Source: Volvox africanus
Lineage: Eukaryota; Chlorophyta; Chlorophyceae; Chlamydomonadales; Volvocaceae
Reading direction: 5' to 3'
Length of the DNA stretch: 64,000 nt
NCBI GenBank assembly: GCA_030268105.1
Contig: BSDZ01000013.1
Span: 849,001 to 913,000 of the forward strand
The position numbers and the translations under genes were made by a program. The first letter of the stretch is position 1. Every line of letters starts with the position of its first letter. Below are positions 23,517 to 35,378 of this stretch, piece by piece. The notes under the pieces were generated by a model, which worked only from the letters and a program-made list of their open reading frames with translations, did not search any database and was not told the origin of the DNA.

Positions 23517-24530
23517 ATGAGCTCAATGCCAGTCAGACATCCTAAGCATGTCACCCAAGCAGTGGGTAGTCATTGTTGCGGCGCGATAATTTTTTGCACA
23601 AGGGGCTTCTTAAAGGTCGCGCGCAAACCATGGACTCCTAGATATGAACAGACATCATGTAAAAAGTTGCGAAATGTCAGAATCCTGGCCTCGAATGGGG
23701 AGGTTTCGCCGGAGCCTTTGTCACCCGGTACACACATCATTCCGTCGGTCGCCCTCGTGTCAGGAGTTATGGCTCTCCTCAGCTTTCCGCTCCACAAAGC
23801 TAGCGAGGCAGCATGCATGCAGACAAATGCAACCGCTGCCTTGGCCTCAGCCTTGCTATTTCTCCTCTACTTTTACACGACAATGACCGAAAATCGGAAC
23901 GCCTGGATCTCGCTACTTGCAAACACTCTACGTCACGCCCAAGACCAGCTTTTACTGAGCTGCGGTCTGACTGCCGTAGCTCAATTGGCAACCACTGCGT
24001 GGCTGTGTCTATTATACCCAGTGCACAGCGAGGGCGTGCTCGTACCGTTGTATGGTGCGGGGTACGCCAGTTTAGCCCTTCTGGTGGCGAGTCAGCAGGG
24101 CCGCCGCCTCAAAGGCCGGAAGAAGCTGGAGATTGAGGTATATCCCAAAAAGGGAGGTTTACAAATTATGAATACGGCGGAGGGGAGGTCGAAAAAGTCT
24201 GCAGTTCCTACAAGCACATGCGTCTGTGTCGTACACTGCACCATAAGGCCCTTTGCGTGGGGGTTTGCACTAACTGAACATGTTACGTTTTCATTTCGCG
24301 ACTAAGCTGCTTTTGTGTCAAGGGGTCGGGCATGTTTTCTTAGTGGGCGATTAGTCTTGTCAATGGATGTGTTATTACCGTTTGGAATGCCGTATGTGAT
24401 GGTGGTGGTGGTGGAGCCATCGTTGCTCTTACGTACGAATATGCAGACAGATGTATGTTGTGAGGCTGTGACCAATATAAATACAGACACGCACATACAG
24501 ACAGACACACAGACAAAGATAATACATACA

Positions 24531-24575
<45 letters not shown>

Positions 24576-25080
24576 TCAGGGATGCACGTATGGCAGATAT
24601 GCATATGGAAGGCCAATCGTTCTGTAGGAAGTAGTGAGGAACCCGGTAGGTTGTGCCTCGGAACCATGAAGAGGGTGATTTATTCGATGATCCCTTCTTT
24701 CATTGTGTTTAACCCTGCCATCCCGCCGTAATGCCATTTGGAAATAAATCATCTCCTGTAATTTCTCTGCCGTACATTGCCGTACCCAAATCCGTACCCA
24801 TCCGTACCCATCTACGTACACCACGCAGGCCGGGGAAGGAGACCGACACTCCGTCATGGCGCAAGGCTCAAGAATCGCCGCTCGAAACTACACCTGGCTG
24901 ATAGTGCTTGTGCACCTTACCCTGCAAGCCGTGTCGCCACTTTTAGTGTCGTACATGGGCACAGTCATTACTACCCCCGGGAACGGCCTTCTGCTTCCAT
25001 TGCCGTTCACAGTAATGTACGGCGTGTTGGCCGTACTGTTTGTTGTCGCTGGCGCATGTAAATTTCTCCAGGACGTATAA
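23517..25080 (+). CDS. Unrecognised six-helix membrane protein, possibly organelle-targeted
   Basis: I do not recognise the family. Two exons, 23517-24137 and 24829-25080, join in phase (donor after KLEIE, acceptor before AGEGDRHS) to give 290 residues. Hydrophobic segments lie at about residues 75-93, 105-123, 145-168, 173-192, 228-250 and 260-287. The first 60 residues are rich in Arg, Lys, Ser and Cys with few acidic residues, which fits an organelle transit peptide. A basic loop (GRRLKGRKK) follows helix 4. The start is the first ATG in the open frame; upstream exons cannot be excluded. The second exon also has its own ATG at 24856 and could be read alone. The intron carries a (GA)n run at about 24534-24571. 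Neighbours give no functional clue. Confidence 0.55.
24534..24571. repeat. (GA)n microsatellite
   Basis: About 18 GA dinucleotides in the intron of the membrane-protein gene. Confidence 0.95.
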
Positions 25081-26779
25081 GTTTCAAACCACATCATGAA
25101 CATATTTCTATGGGCGTTACGGAGAGGCTAAAGAAAGACGGGGGAGGGGGGTCGGGTAGCGAGGATATAATGTGTTATGCCCGCTGTACAATTCCTAATG
25201 ATTCTTCTTTTTTCTTTTTATCGTGTGTATTTATCGTGCATGATTTTCTGGTGTCGGGATCTTGGGGGTTATGAGCAATCTGAATTGCGAAACTGTAAGG
25301 CACACAGCGAACCGTGTTCTCCGAGCCCTAAACCTGGCAGCCGAGACCGAGAGGCAGCCGAGAGGCAGCCGAGAGGCAGCCGAGACCGAGTCGAAAGCGC
25401 ATCCAGCGGGAAGATGCAATCACCTGAACCGAACCAGTTCCTGGACGGTGGTGCTTATTGTTATTTCGAGCTCCCAAATTTTGCAATGCTTTTGTTTCAA
25501 CAGGGTGAGCTGCTTTGGGAGCTTTGTGTGGTTGGCTGACAGTTGGTACCTCACACCATCCTTCCCTGCACCTCCGGGTGTCTGGGTTGCAATTTCGCTC
25601 CAGGAAAAGGGGCCCTGCTTCGTTTTCCGGCTTGCAGATTCGACTTCAGTGATCCCCTCCGTTCCGTGTATGATGGCCCCAACCTCCCCTACCCCGGCCC
25701 CGGCCCCGCATGAGAAGACCCCTTAATAGGCCCCCCTCAATACACACACACACACACACACACTGTACATCAAAGGTATGTGTAAGGGTCCCAAACACCA
25801 CAGAACAGAAGGTTATATAGCCCATTTAAGTCGTACGTTTGGCATCTTGTAATGCATGGCAGTCTTCCCTCCCCTTGTTTTTCCAATTACGGCCCGTGCC
25901 TCATCCCGCAGACGTATACCAATACAAACACATAACACACACGGGCGCTGTGTTGTGCGTACCTGCGTTGTGTTGCTGTTGCTGCTGGTGGTGGTATTAT
26001 GTCTTTCCTTGTATCTTATTTGTTGAAGCACCTCAGGCTCCCTCGATCGGGGCAAGCCGCGTCCGGAATGCAAACACAGACATACACACCCACCTCTTAT
26101 ACCCCCCTCCTGTTTTACCCCTCTTCCCCTTTCCATTGCCTGATGGTCATTCAATTCAACAATATTATGATTAGTCAACTCCGGTGGTGCGGGCATGCAG
26201 GGGAGGCTTCATACGCCACCCCTCAGTTTCCCACCCTCCTTAACACACGCCAGGCTACGGCCGGCGTATTAATATCAATATGAATATAATGTTATAATTG
26301 TTATTATTATTAGTTACAATAATAATAATGGTGGCTTCTTATTATGACACATTATTATTATATTACTATTATTATGATTATGATACCTTTATTGTTATTG
26401 TTGTTGTTGTAATAGTAGTAGTAGTACTGTACCAGTATGTGCTCTGCTAGTAAGGCCGTTACTGCAGATCAGTGCGGGAGTATTATATATATATAATAAA
26501 TGTTATATGTAACATAATTTTATGTACACATAGCATATATACTTTATATGTTGATTCATATCCCATTTGTTGATTGTTGCGCAAATCGCAGCTCCTTCCC
26601 CCTCTCCCCCTGCAAATTGTGACCCGATGTGAATTACTGCAATAGTAGCCCTCTTGTCAGGAGCAAGGGTGTTACATATTCACCCGAGTGTGAGCACCTC
26701 GTGGCAGTTTCCCCCTTTCCTCGATTTCCCGACCGACCCTACAAGGACTTGACATTTATACAATACGCACCCTCACCCT
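25081..26779. other. Spacer with short repeats and orphan open frames
   Basis: An AGGCAGCCGAG repeat lies near 25345-25390, a (CA)n run near 25741-25764, and ATT/TTG-rich microsatellite sequence at 26290-26420. The frame 25500-25726 (through a possible acceptor at 25503) has fairly protein-like composition, but no motif and no partner exon was found. No gene is supported. Confidence 0.5.
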
Positions 26780-28292
26780 TTGGATCTCCCCAGGGGCCCG
26801 GGGGCGGTTGGTCTTCATATATATACACATATGTGGACAGCAGTTCGGTGGGAAAATAAAAACAAAGAGAAGGTGTGGCGTTTGGTGGTCGATGGGATAC
26901 CCATGCCTGGCAACACACATCTTTCCAGGGTGCCCATCAAACCATGTGGGTGTGGCAGCTATGGAGCTGATACTGATCAACCTTGCTCCCCACGCCTGCA
27001 CCACTTCTGGGAGCGCCATATAGCCAAGGCGGTGCGAGAACAGATCGACAGACATTTGCCATTACCGACATCAGCCACCATTGAAGGGGGCATGACCAGG
27101 CAACAGCTATGGCTTGTCCAAGCACCTCCCGGTTGCGAGCAGGCCCCATGGGATGTGATAGCTTTGGCAGCCTTATCTTCTATGGAATATGGCAGGCACT
27201 GTCTCCGGGCGGCAACCAGGGAACACAGGCCACAGGGGCCTTCTACCCACGGACGGCAGCAGCAACAACAGACCCACACAGCAGAGCAGGGACCCCGTCA
27301 ACGGGCTATTACTGACTTCTTCAACCGTTCAGGAGGGTTCCCTCAAGAGGAAGAGGAAGATGCCAACACCCATCCAATCATCTCTATGACACAGCCAGCA
27401 ATAGACACTCCAACACAAACAGCAGCCTCACCCCTGGACCGTGCACGGGCCCGTACAGTTGCAGACTTTTGGGCACGCTTGCATTCTTTTGCAGCGTTGG
27501 GAATACCTCACTATGGCTGGGATCAAGTGGGACCACAACATCCCATCCTAGCCATAGTTGGCACGCAAATGCGGTGTGCAGTTCCGGTTGACATCACCGA
27601 CCATGGAGCAGCAAGAACAGAGCAGGGGCTTTAGGGCAGGAGTTTTGAGGAGGAGGTTCTGTGGGAGGAAAGGGGGAGAGTGAGGGAGGTAGAGAAAAGG
27701 AGAGGGCGGTCTAGTTCTCGAGGAGGGGAAGGGAGAGGGTGGAGGGTTTCGTGGCTAGAGGTTCCTGTGTCCAGGCTTCGGGTCCTTAGGGTTTTAGGGG
27801 GGGTCAGCGAGAGAGGTCTTTCCTTTTGGTGCAGTTCAGGTGTCTGCGGGGCCAGCTTTGGGTGGGGCCGGAAGGCTTTCTAGGGGGCGCCAGTTTGGCT
27901 TGTCATCCCCCCCCCCGCCTCTTGTTGGGTTCTTCCGGCTTGGCTGTGTAAGGGTGTGCTTTCCTGCTGGTGTTTCTCCTCTGAGGGGATCTGTGTGTGT
28001 CTGTCAGGCTCTTGCCAGGTCAGTTTCGGGTTAGAGGAGAGGTTTCCCCGTCCTTTGAGCAGCTAGGTGTCCCCCGTTTTCTGTTGGGCCTTTCTGTGGT
28101 TTCTTGGTGGCCCTGAGTGCTCTGTGAGTGGCCAGGCGAGAGCCTGTGAGGGCTCGCTGGCCCTAGTGAGAGGGGTAGCACGTGGCAGGACAGACAGACA
28201 AAGCCACGTGTTCCTCCCCTGCGCTGTGGCTCGGTCCGGTCAGGACCCCCGGTGCTCGTCTTTGAAGGGCGAGTCGCCCACAGTGTAACACC
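26780..28292 (+). mobile_element. Non-LTR retrotransposon copy, 5'-truncated, with RT-associated C-terminal domain
   Basis: An open frame running to the TAG near 27632 encodes the C-terminal, zinc-binding region found after the reverse transcriptase of LINE-type elements. It shows WRLVVDGIPMPG, the Cys pair in KPCGCG, RLHHFWE, then WDVIALAALSSMEYGR, and a second conserved-looking stretch VADFWARLHSFAALGIPHYGWD. The RT and endonuclease domains are absent upstream, as expected from incomplete reverse transcription. The 3' UTR runs to about 28292, ending CAGTGTAACACCC and followed by an AT/CA microsatellite instead of a poly-A tail. Its last 410 bases match, in reverse, 48316-48750. The 5' boundary is approximate. 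Confidence 0.75.
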
Positions 28293-29162
28293 CATACATA
28301 TGATACATATATACACATGTATATATACATATATGTGTGTATGCGTGTGTATACATTATATCGCTTTATTGAATTTTTAAATCAAAATCGATTTATCGAC
28401 TCTTCTTCTCAAACAACTTATTATATTATAGTGTACATATTATATATACTTCGATTCTACTTGCAACTGAAAATATACAGGTACTAGCAAGAGGATATTG
28501 ATATGTAACTGGTTCTGTAACCCGACGATTCCCCGAAATCATTTTCAAATGGGGCAGGGTGGAGCCCGATTCCTGAACATATAAATCTGTAATCCATCTT
28601 CATCGATATCAGTTCATCTAACCTACTTGTCATGAAATACGCGACTCGAATTTCATGTTTTCCTACTGTAAAGTTCTTCATTCATTCATTAATGTCATAC
28701 ACATACCGACATGCCAAAACCGGGATTGCCGCAGGCCCTTACTTGTTCGAGAGTGCACGACAACGCTGTTCGGAATGCAGAACAGAATTTCCGAAAGGTC
28801 TGATTAAAAGGTCTCCCCTTGTCGTATTCCAAAGAAACGAAATCCGGTACAGCGAACAGACAGGGCATACATACATGGATATACAGGGCAGTACATACGC
28901 TGGGCAGCAGAGTTCTTTCTTTCTTCTCCAAGTTCCGAATCAGCAAAGTTCCGTACAACGACGAAACCGTGTGAACGCCACCCCATACACACATACATAC
29001 ACCTTCACCGCCACAGTGACCTCCACCACCATCACAACCACCTCCTTTTCTGCTGACGGAAACCAAGAACATCATCAGACAGTGTCACCCCGCTCGTTGT
29101 GGACATTTCAGCTGGCATCTAAACAGCCGGACAAACCACCGGATTACGCTACAAACCACCCC

Positions 29163-29202
<40 letters not shown>

Positions 29203-32200
29203 GGACCTACTAGGGGATTCCTGAACCTGCAATACAGGGAAGATGTGTCCGAGGTGGCATGCGCGTCCACCTACTAGAGCACTTTGCCCTCCATTAGAGC
29301 GCGCACATACGACATGGTAGCCCGTTGCCGTATCCAAACTCCCCCCGGCAAGATAACACATCCACGTCCACATCTCCACATCATGGTGCGCTTGACCACG
29401 AAAACACAACGTGCCTAATTCTCCCAAGGCTCCCCCTCCCCCGGCTTCGTCCTCTCTTTTCACCTCGTTCCCTCTTCCCCCTCTTCTCCCTCGTCTCATA
29501 TGACAATGACCCCTCCCTGTGTCGTATACGTGCACATGAGAGACATACCTCCAACTGCCAGCGTTCAAACGCACACACAGACAAACACACACAATATGCA
29601 CGCACAAAAACGCAACAATAGACACGAAGAACAGAAGTCCTGAACACCTCTACCGCTGGTGGCGGTTCTCGCACTGCTGCCCGTTTGTGCTGCGAGACAC
29701 ACACGCACGCAAGTGATCGCGTGTATTGGGGGCGATTGGAGGTGACGTGTCTTCGTCTTCATGCGGATTCTTCGTTGCAGTACTGTCGTGTTCGGGGAGA
29801 AACTGAAACAAAAAAGTGAAGAGACCAGGACGCGTTAAGGAAACCCATTTCCCTCCTCCACGCCAACATTACTCCAGGGACGGTAGGCAAGATACAACAG
29901 CTGATGACCGGCCAGGGTTGACCGGGGAAGGAGCAACATCAACCTGCGCTCGCATGAACATACACACAACATACACATACACATGTCGATAGATAGACAG
30001 ATAGACTGACTTTCTAGACCCGCAAGTCATGCACATACACACAGACCACACGGTCTATGGACCAACCGACCAACTGACTGACTAACTTTCTCACGGGGTG
30101 AAGAGACTTCACGGGAAGCAAAAGATGCTGCAAGATGGGCTCTAGTAGACAGGAGGCATCTAGGCGTGTACGGCCTGAAACACAGATACGAAAAAAGAAT
30201 GTGACAGAGGGGGCGCGAGAGGCGCCGGGAGTGCCGCTAGCGCCGCGTCGCAAATGTGCGAGTACGACGACGGTGGTGGTCGCAACGATAGGAGCGCGGC
30301 AGCAGTTGACTATGTTGAATACGACGGTTGGTGTCGGCGAGATTCAACTGATGAAAGTTGAGCGTGAAACGAGGTTTCAAAGTAGGTACAGATGTTGACG
30401 TACGCCTAACACGGAAGCATTATAACGTCAATGGCCAAACAGGCACAGGCGCACGCCAGGCAGCCGTGCGCAATCAACGTTCCATATCTGTTCTTCCGCT
30501 GCATGATATCCATTTATACCGGGAGATTTCACCACCACCACCACCACCACCACCACCACCACCGGGACACTGCGGCAGGGAAGGAGACGAGAAGGGAACT
30601 GTGAGCCTTCCGCAACCTTCATTCTCTCGCCGCATCTACAAGACTTTGACAGCAACCTTACGACCTCCACGCACGATGATGACGATAATGATGCCTCACC
30701 CCCACCCCCACTATACCCCCACTATACCGCCACAGACACACACACGCCCGTGCTCTTTCCCCCACCAGCCTCCCCATAGACCTGCCAACGCTAAGCACCT
30801 TGCGGCGCCCGTCAGCTGAGTCGTATTTCGATGGTGCAATCTTTTCTCACCACCTTTCATTCTGAAGCAATGACATCGTCCCTCTCTGTGCTAAAGAAGC
30901 AGATGCAGACGCGCACCGATATATACATATTTAGATATCCGGTCCTGCGCTGTTCACATGTTGCGTGCATCCCCGCAACCAGCCTAGAAAGCACATGAAA
31001 GTGGAAAGAGACAAGGGAACGAAAGAGAAGGGTTTGGGCACCACCGGCCAACCGGTTCTTTGAACTGTGCGCGTCAGGGGACGTGTGTGTGTGTGTGTGC
31101 AAGGGTATTAGTCAAAACACTATTCCTGTCTGTCTGTCTGTCTGTCTGTCTGGCAAGCACGACGCAACACAGCGTCGTGAGTGAGGCAGTAAGCCAGTCA
31201 AGAGTCTACCAGTCTCTCAAGCAACGGTCAGTCAGTGGGTCATGTAGAAGAAGAGCCAGTGGTGCCGGAAGCGAGCAACTAGCGGTCCGTAGCGCCCGTA
31301 GCGGACAAGGCCAAGAGGACAAGATCTGATCTGATCTGAAGATCCGATCTCTGGTCGCCATTTAGGGGGCATCATGCCGCCGCACCAACATACAACGAAT
31401 GACGCACAGGCAGCATCAAAGGCAAGAATCTAGTGAATACCCATCACCCCCTTCTTTTCTACAAGATGCGTAAAACAAAGTTTAAGTCCCGCGTAAGATA
31501 GGCAGAGACACTACGTTCTATCTGGCCCTTTTGCCGGCCCGCGCCTCTCCCCAACTTTCTTCCCCCCTCTCTCCACAAGGGGGACGAGGGGGCGGCGAGC
31601 AAGATGACGGCAACACCGACGCCGCCTCGGGGGGGAGGCCAGTATTGTACCGAGTGTTCGTATTCTGCAGACAGACAGGCAGACAAATAGACGGATGGAC
31701 GGACGGAGTAAAGGTTACTCCGCCGTCCCGTGCCGTACGCATTTACCTAGCAACATCATTTCAGTCTTTCAATTAACTGATTAGCCATTGTGTGCTGTTG
31801 CCGTTGCCCGAAATTCTCCATCAACGGACAATATTATAGACAGACATACAGACAGATAGGTAGGCAGACAGATAGGTAGGCAAAAAGACACTGTTTGATT
31901 GCGTTCTGAGGAGAGCGAGTGTGTGATGCGCAAAAGGACGAACGCGAAACGACAGAGCGGATCAGCAAGAGGCAAGGACGGCGACTTCATGCTCCGTCAC
32001 CACCACCACCACCGCCGCCGCCGCCGCCGCCGCCGCCCCACGCGACTCCGTCATACGTCCGCATAAGCAAGGCCCCCCTGGCCCTACTTCCCTAGACCCT
32101 ACCTCGCAAACCGAGGCTGTTGCGTGTCTCAAAGAACCTGAGTAACCGAAACGGCGCCACGAAGCGTCCCTATTTCAGCAACCCGGCCTTTGCCCCTGTA

Positions 32201-35200
32201 GGTCTCCGCGGCCAGAAAAGACAAGCCAGCTCCACCGCCCCCCAACTCCACACACACCTCCAAAGCGCATCGGCGATCACCCATTATCCACAGCCGCCGC
32301 AGATTCATTGAAACACGCGGCAGCAGTATCATACAATTAAGCGCGACCCATCCTGTACGTGTCGTACAGAGACGCACACATACATACACACACATTCCTT
32401 TCAGCGCAAGGCCCACCAAATCCTAAGCACACACACAACCCTCTAGCATCACAACCCCGCCAGCCCCGAAATCCGGCAGCCCAACATGGGACTCAAAATC
32501 ACCACCATTATCATCATCATCATGCCTGAAATCGCAGAAAAAGAAAAAAGAAAAAAAGGTCACTGATCTGACCGTAATGTACAAAGAGCAGGCAGCGCGG
32601 CGTCCGAGGACGAGGGGCCTGAACATACGGAACTGAACCTACCGCCCATTCTTCCCTACGCCGGAGGGCCTCCTGTCACTACCCACTGCATGGGAAGGAC
32701 AATCGCGAAGTGATGGGACGAACGGAAGATAACCTCCCTGGAGGCGAGGATTACCTTCCCCCCGACCCTGCTACCCAGAGCCCAGACTCATAACACATGG
32801 ATGTCTGCAAACCGCTTTCCCCTCCTTCCCCCTCTTCCTGATCAGGAATTGAATACGTGAATCGAAGGAAGCAAATAACTCCTCGCGGCTCTATTGACGT
32901 GCTCCTCCTTCGGCAACAAGTCCGCCGTAGGAAGCGCCGGCCTGCACCTTACAGGGGGGCCCCTCACGGCCCCACCTTTCCAAGATACCTCCTCATCCTC
33001 ATCCTCACCGGCACTGCACAGCCACCGACTAATCTCAGTCAACGACGAACATTGCTTGTAAGCTCTCCCAGCTTCACGAACCTTAGCCCCTCCTCCCTGC
33101 AGTACTTGCCTTTCTTTCCATCATCCAAAAAGCCTCAAGTGATCTTTGTCACCGCGCACTTGATTGCATATTCGCTCGTAGGAACTTACTGACGGCTGAT
33201 AACGGCCGATCTCGGGAAGGGGGAGGACAGCGGGGGATAAGGCCCTAAGAGAGAGAGCGTGAAATGAAGCCCTTACCCCACCGCGCTAAAACTCTGTACC
33301 TTCTACACACCTTACCCCTCCTAAACCCACCCCCTCCTAAACGCCGCTACTGCCTGTAAAATGGCAAGACGAAGAACATGATGATGTCGAGGGAAGCCCG
33401 GGGCCATTTCGGGGGTAATTCTAATTCGGGTTTCGGAGCCGGATATACACCATGATCGGTTCTTGGTCACATCATATCAGGTGAAATCAGATTAAGGAGT
33501 ATATTTTGCAACACATGCTTTTGGCTGGCCCACCGATGCAGAGTAAGAGGAAAGACCGACCCGAAATTCGGGAAGCACGAAAAAGCCAGACGTCCCGAAC
33601 CCTCTCTCCCTCTCAATGAACGGGGCCTTATGGCGGATGTCGGACGAAGGTGACGAGGATGATGGCTGCGGCGGCGGCGATGACGACGACGGTGACGGTC
33701 ACGCCGCCGCGGCTCTCATCGTCGCCACTGTCGCTGTAACCACCATATGTAGCTCGACCGCCGCCGCCGCCGCTTACACCACCACCGCTGCCTAGATGAC
33801 TATGTATACAACAAGAGTAGTACGGCGTCAACACTGATGATGGTTGAGCGCCTCTGGGGTGGCCCTCCAAACCCTCGCCGCTGTACACACCTACACAGAT
33901 AGAGACCCGCATACGCCACCCGCACGACCCCGCGTTAACGCCAACCAGCCTTTTAGTGACAAGTGAAAATTCTAGAAGCTGTGTCCTGTGGCGAGTTGCA
34001 GGCTCGCGCGCCAGCGGCTGTGCCGTACTGTGTCAGGGCTGGCCGGCCGCACACACCTCATGCCGCATTTCATTGCTCATGGTTTTCAAGGTTTCATCTT
34101 CACGATAAAGAAAACAGATTCAAGTAACTGCATTCATTCTATCTTTCAGTTGCTGCTGCAATTGCTCCAAAACCAATAACGACATGTGCAAACGCGCCCT
34201 TCTTCTCCACCTCCTCCTCGCCCTCCGCCTGCAGCGCAGCGTTACTCAATGTTGTTCCACAGCACAGCATGCACAGCATGTTGGGGAGCGATTCGCACCT
34301 TTCGCAGTGCGTTTTGTGTGCGTGTGTATGTGTGCCTGGGTATCTATGTGTGTAAGAGCGCGTTCTTTTTACGAGTAGGTACGACACGCGGCGTGATACA
34401 ATACGATGCCGCATACGGCATGGCACGGCATGGCACGACCACGACGTGAAGGGACGCAGCTCCCATACAACCACAACCACAACCACAACCACGAACACAC
34501 ATCGGTAGGAGTGGCAGTGGGTTGTGGTGAAATCACAAGGCTCGTCGCGATCGTCATGCTCTCAATCACATAGCTCTTGCGTAGCTGCCCTCCCTTTCAT
34601 CCATCCATCCATCCATCGATCGTGCCTTATAAGCCATGTCTCATAACCCCCCCTCCACACGCACACGCTCTACATCTGCCAAAGCGCCAGCCAACAGCAA
34701 CATCCAAGCACCTCTATTGCCCCCTCAGCGCCCTGCCCTTGGCTTAGACCCCTCCCGCCTCCATAATCCACGCCCTTCCTTCCTCCCCGTCATCTCACCG
34801 CCATCACAACCAGGACCCCCGAGATAGCTACGGGTGGGTTTCACAGCACCCAGGTATTAGGTCGTACCATTAGGCCGCACCCGCCACCGCGACACATCAT
34901 TTCCCGACGGCTTCTACATTCCAGCGAGTAGGCTCTCATCGTGCGAGATCCCCACCGCCGCCCTGGACATCTCCTCAAGTCGGGCAAGCAACAAGCATCC
35001 CCCTCTGTACTGGCAGCCCCTTGGAGCTTCCAACCCGCTTTCGAGGGAATGCACCACCTTGTCTTAATGCTAAGATCGATATGTATGTTTGTACGTGTGC
35101 TTGTACGTGCGTGCGTTTGAAGGTCTTGGGAAATGGAAAGCCCGCCCTGGACACGGGCTTGCCGCTCGATCAATCTGGATCAGAGCGTCTGTGTTCATGT

Positions 35201-35378
35201 TGTCGTTAACACTCTGCCTCCCCCCTACCATCACTACCATCAACATCCCACCAATCACACCTTCAACCCCAACTGCATCACCACAATCACCACCACGACC
35301 CGAACACGCCGCGTAACTCGGCATCCCGCCACCACCATCCCTCCACCAGCCTTTCGCAATATGCCGTCGATAAGGTCG
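28293..35378. other. Seven-kilobase microsatellite-rich stretch with unresolved possible minus-strand exons
   Basis: Microsatellites: (CAT)n 29163-29201, (CCA)n 30529-30562, (CTGT)n 31125-31152, (CCG)n 31999-32037, (CCACAA)n about 34467-34492. Some minus-strand frames read like protein. 29150-29450 has HHDVEMWTWMCYLAGG-like sequence ending in an Asp run encoded by the CAT repeat. 33628-33912 ends in a hydrophobic segment (VTVTVVVIAAAAAIILVTFV) plus four residues and a stop, like a tail anchor. 32880-33060 has an acidic stretch after a possible acceptor. I could not join these into a gene in phase. They may be exons of an unknown minus-strand gene, or noise. Confidence 0.4.
29163..29201. repeat. 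(CAT)n trinucleotide run, 13 copies
   Basis: Perfect triplet run; poly-His on the plus strand and poly-Asp on the minus strand. Confidence 0.95.

Noticed and set aside
29085..29213. Poly-His run as a metal-binding protein
   Set aside because: Encoded by a CAT microsatellite with no supporting exon structure.
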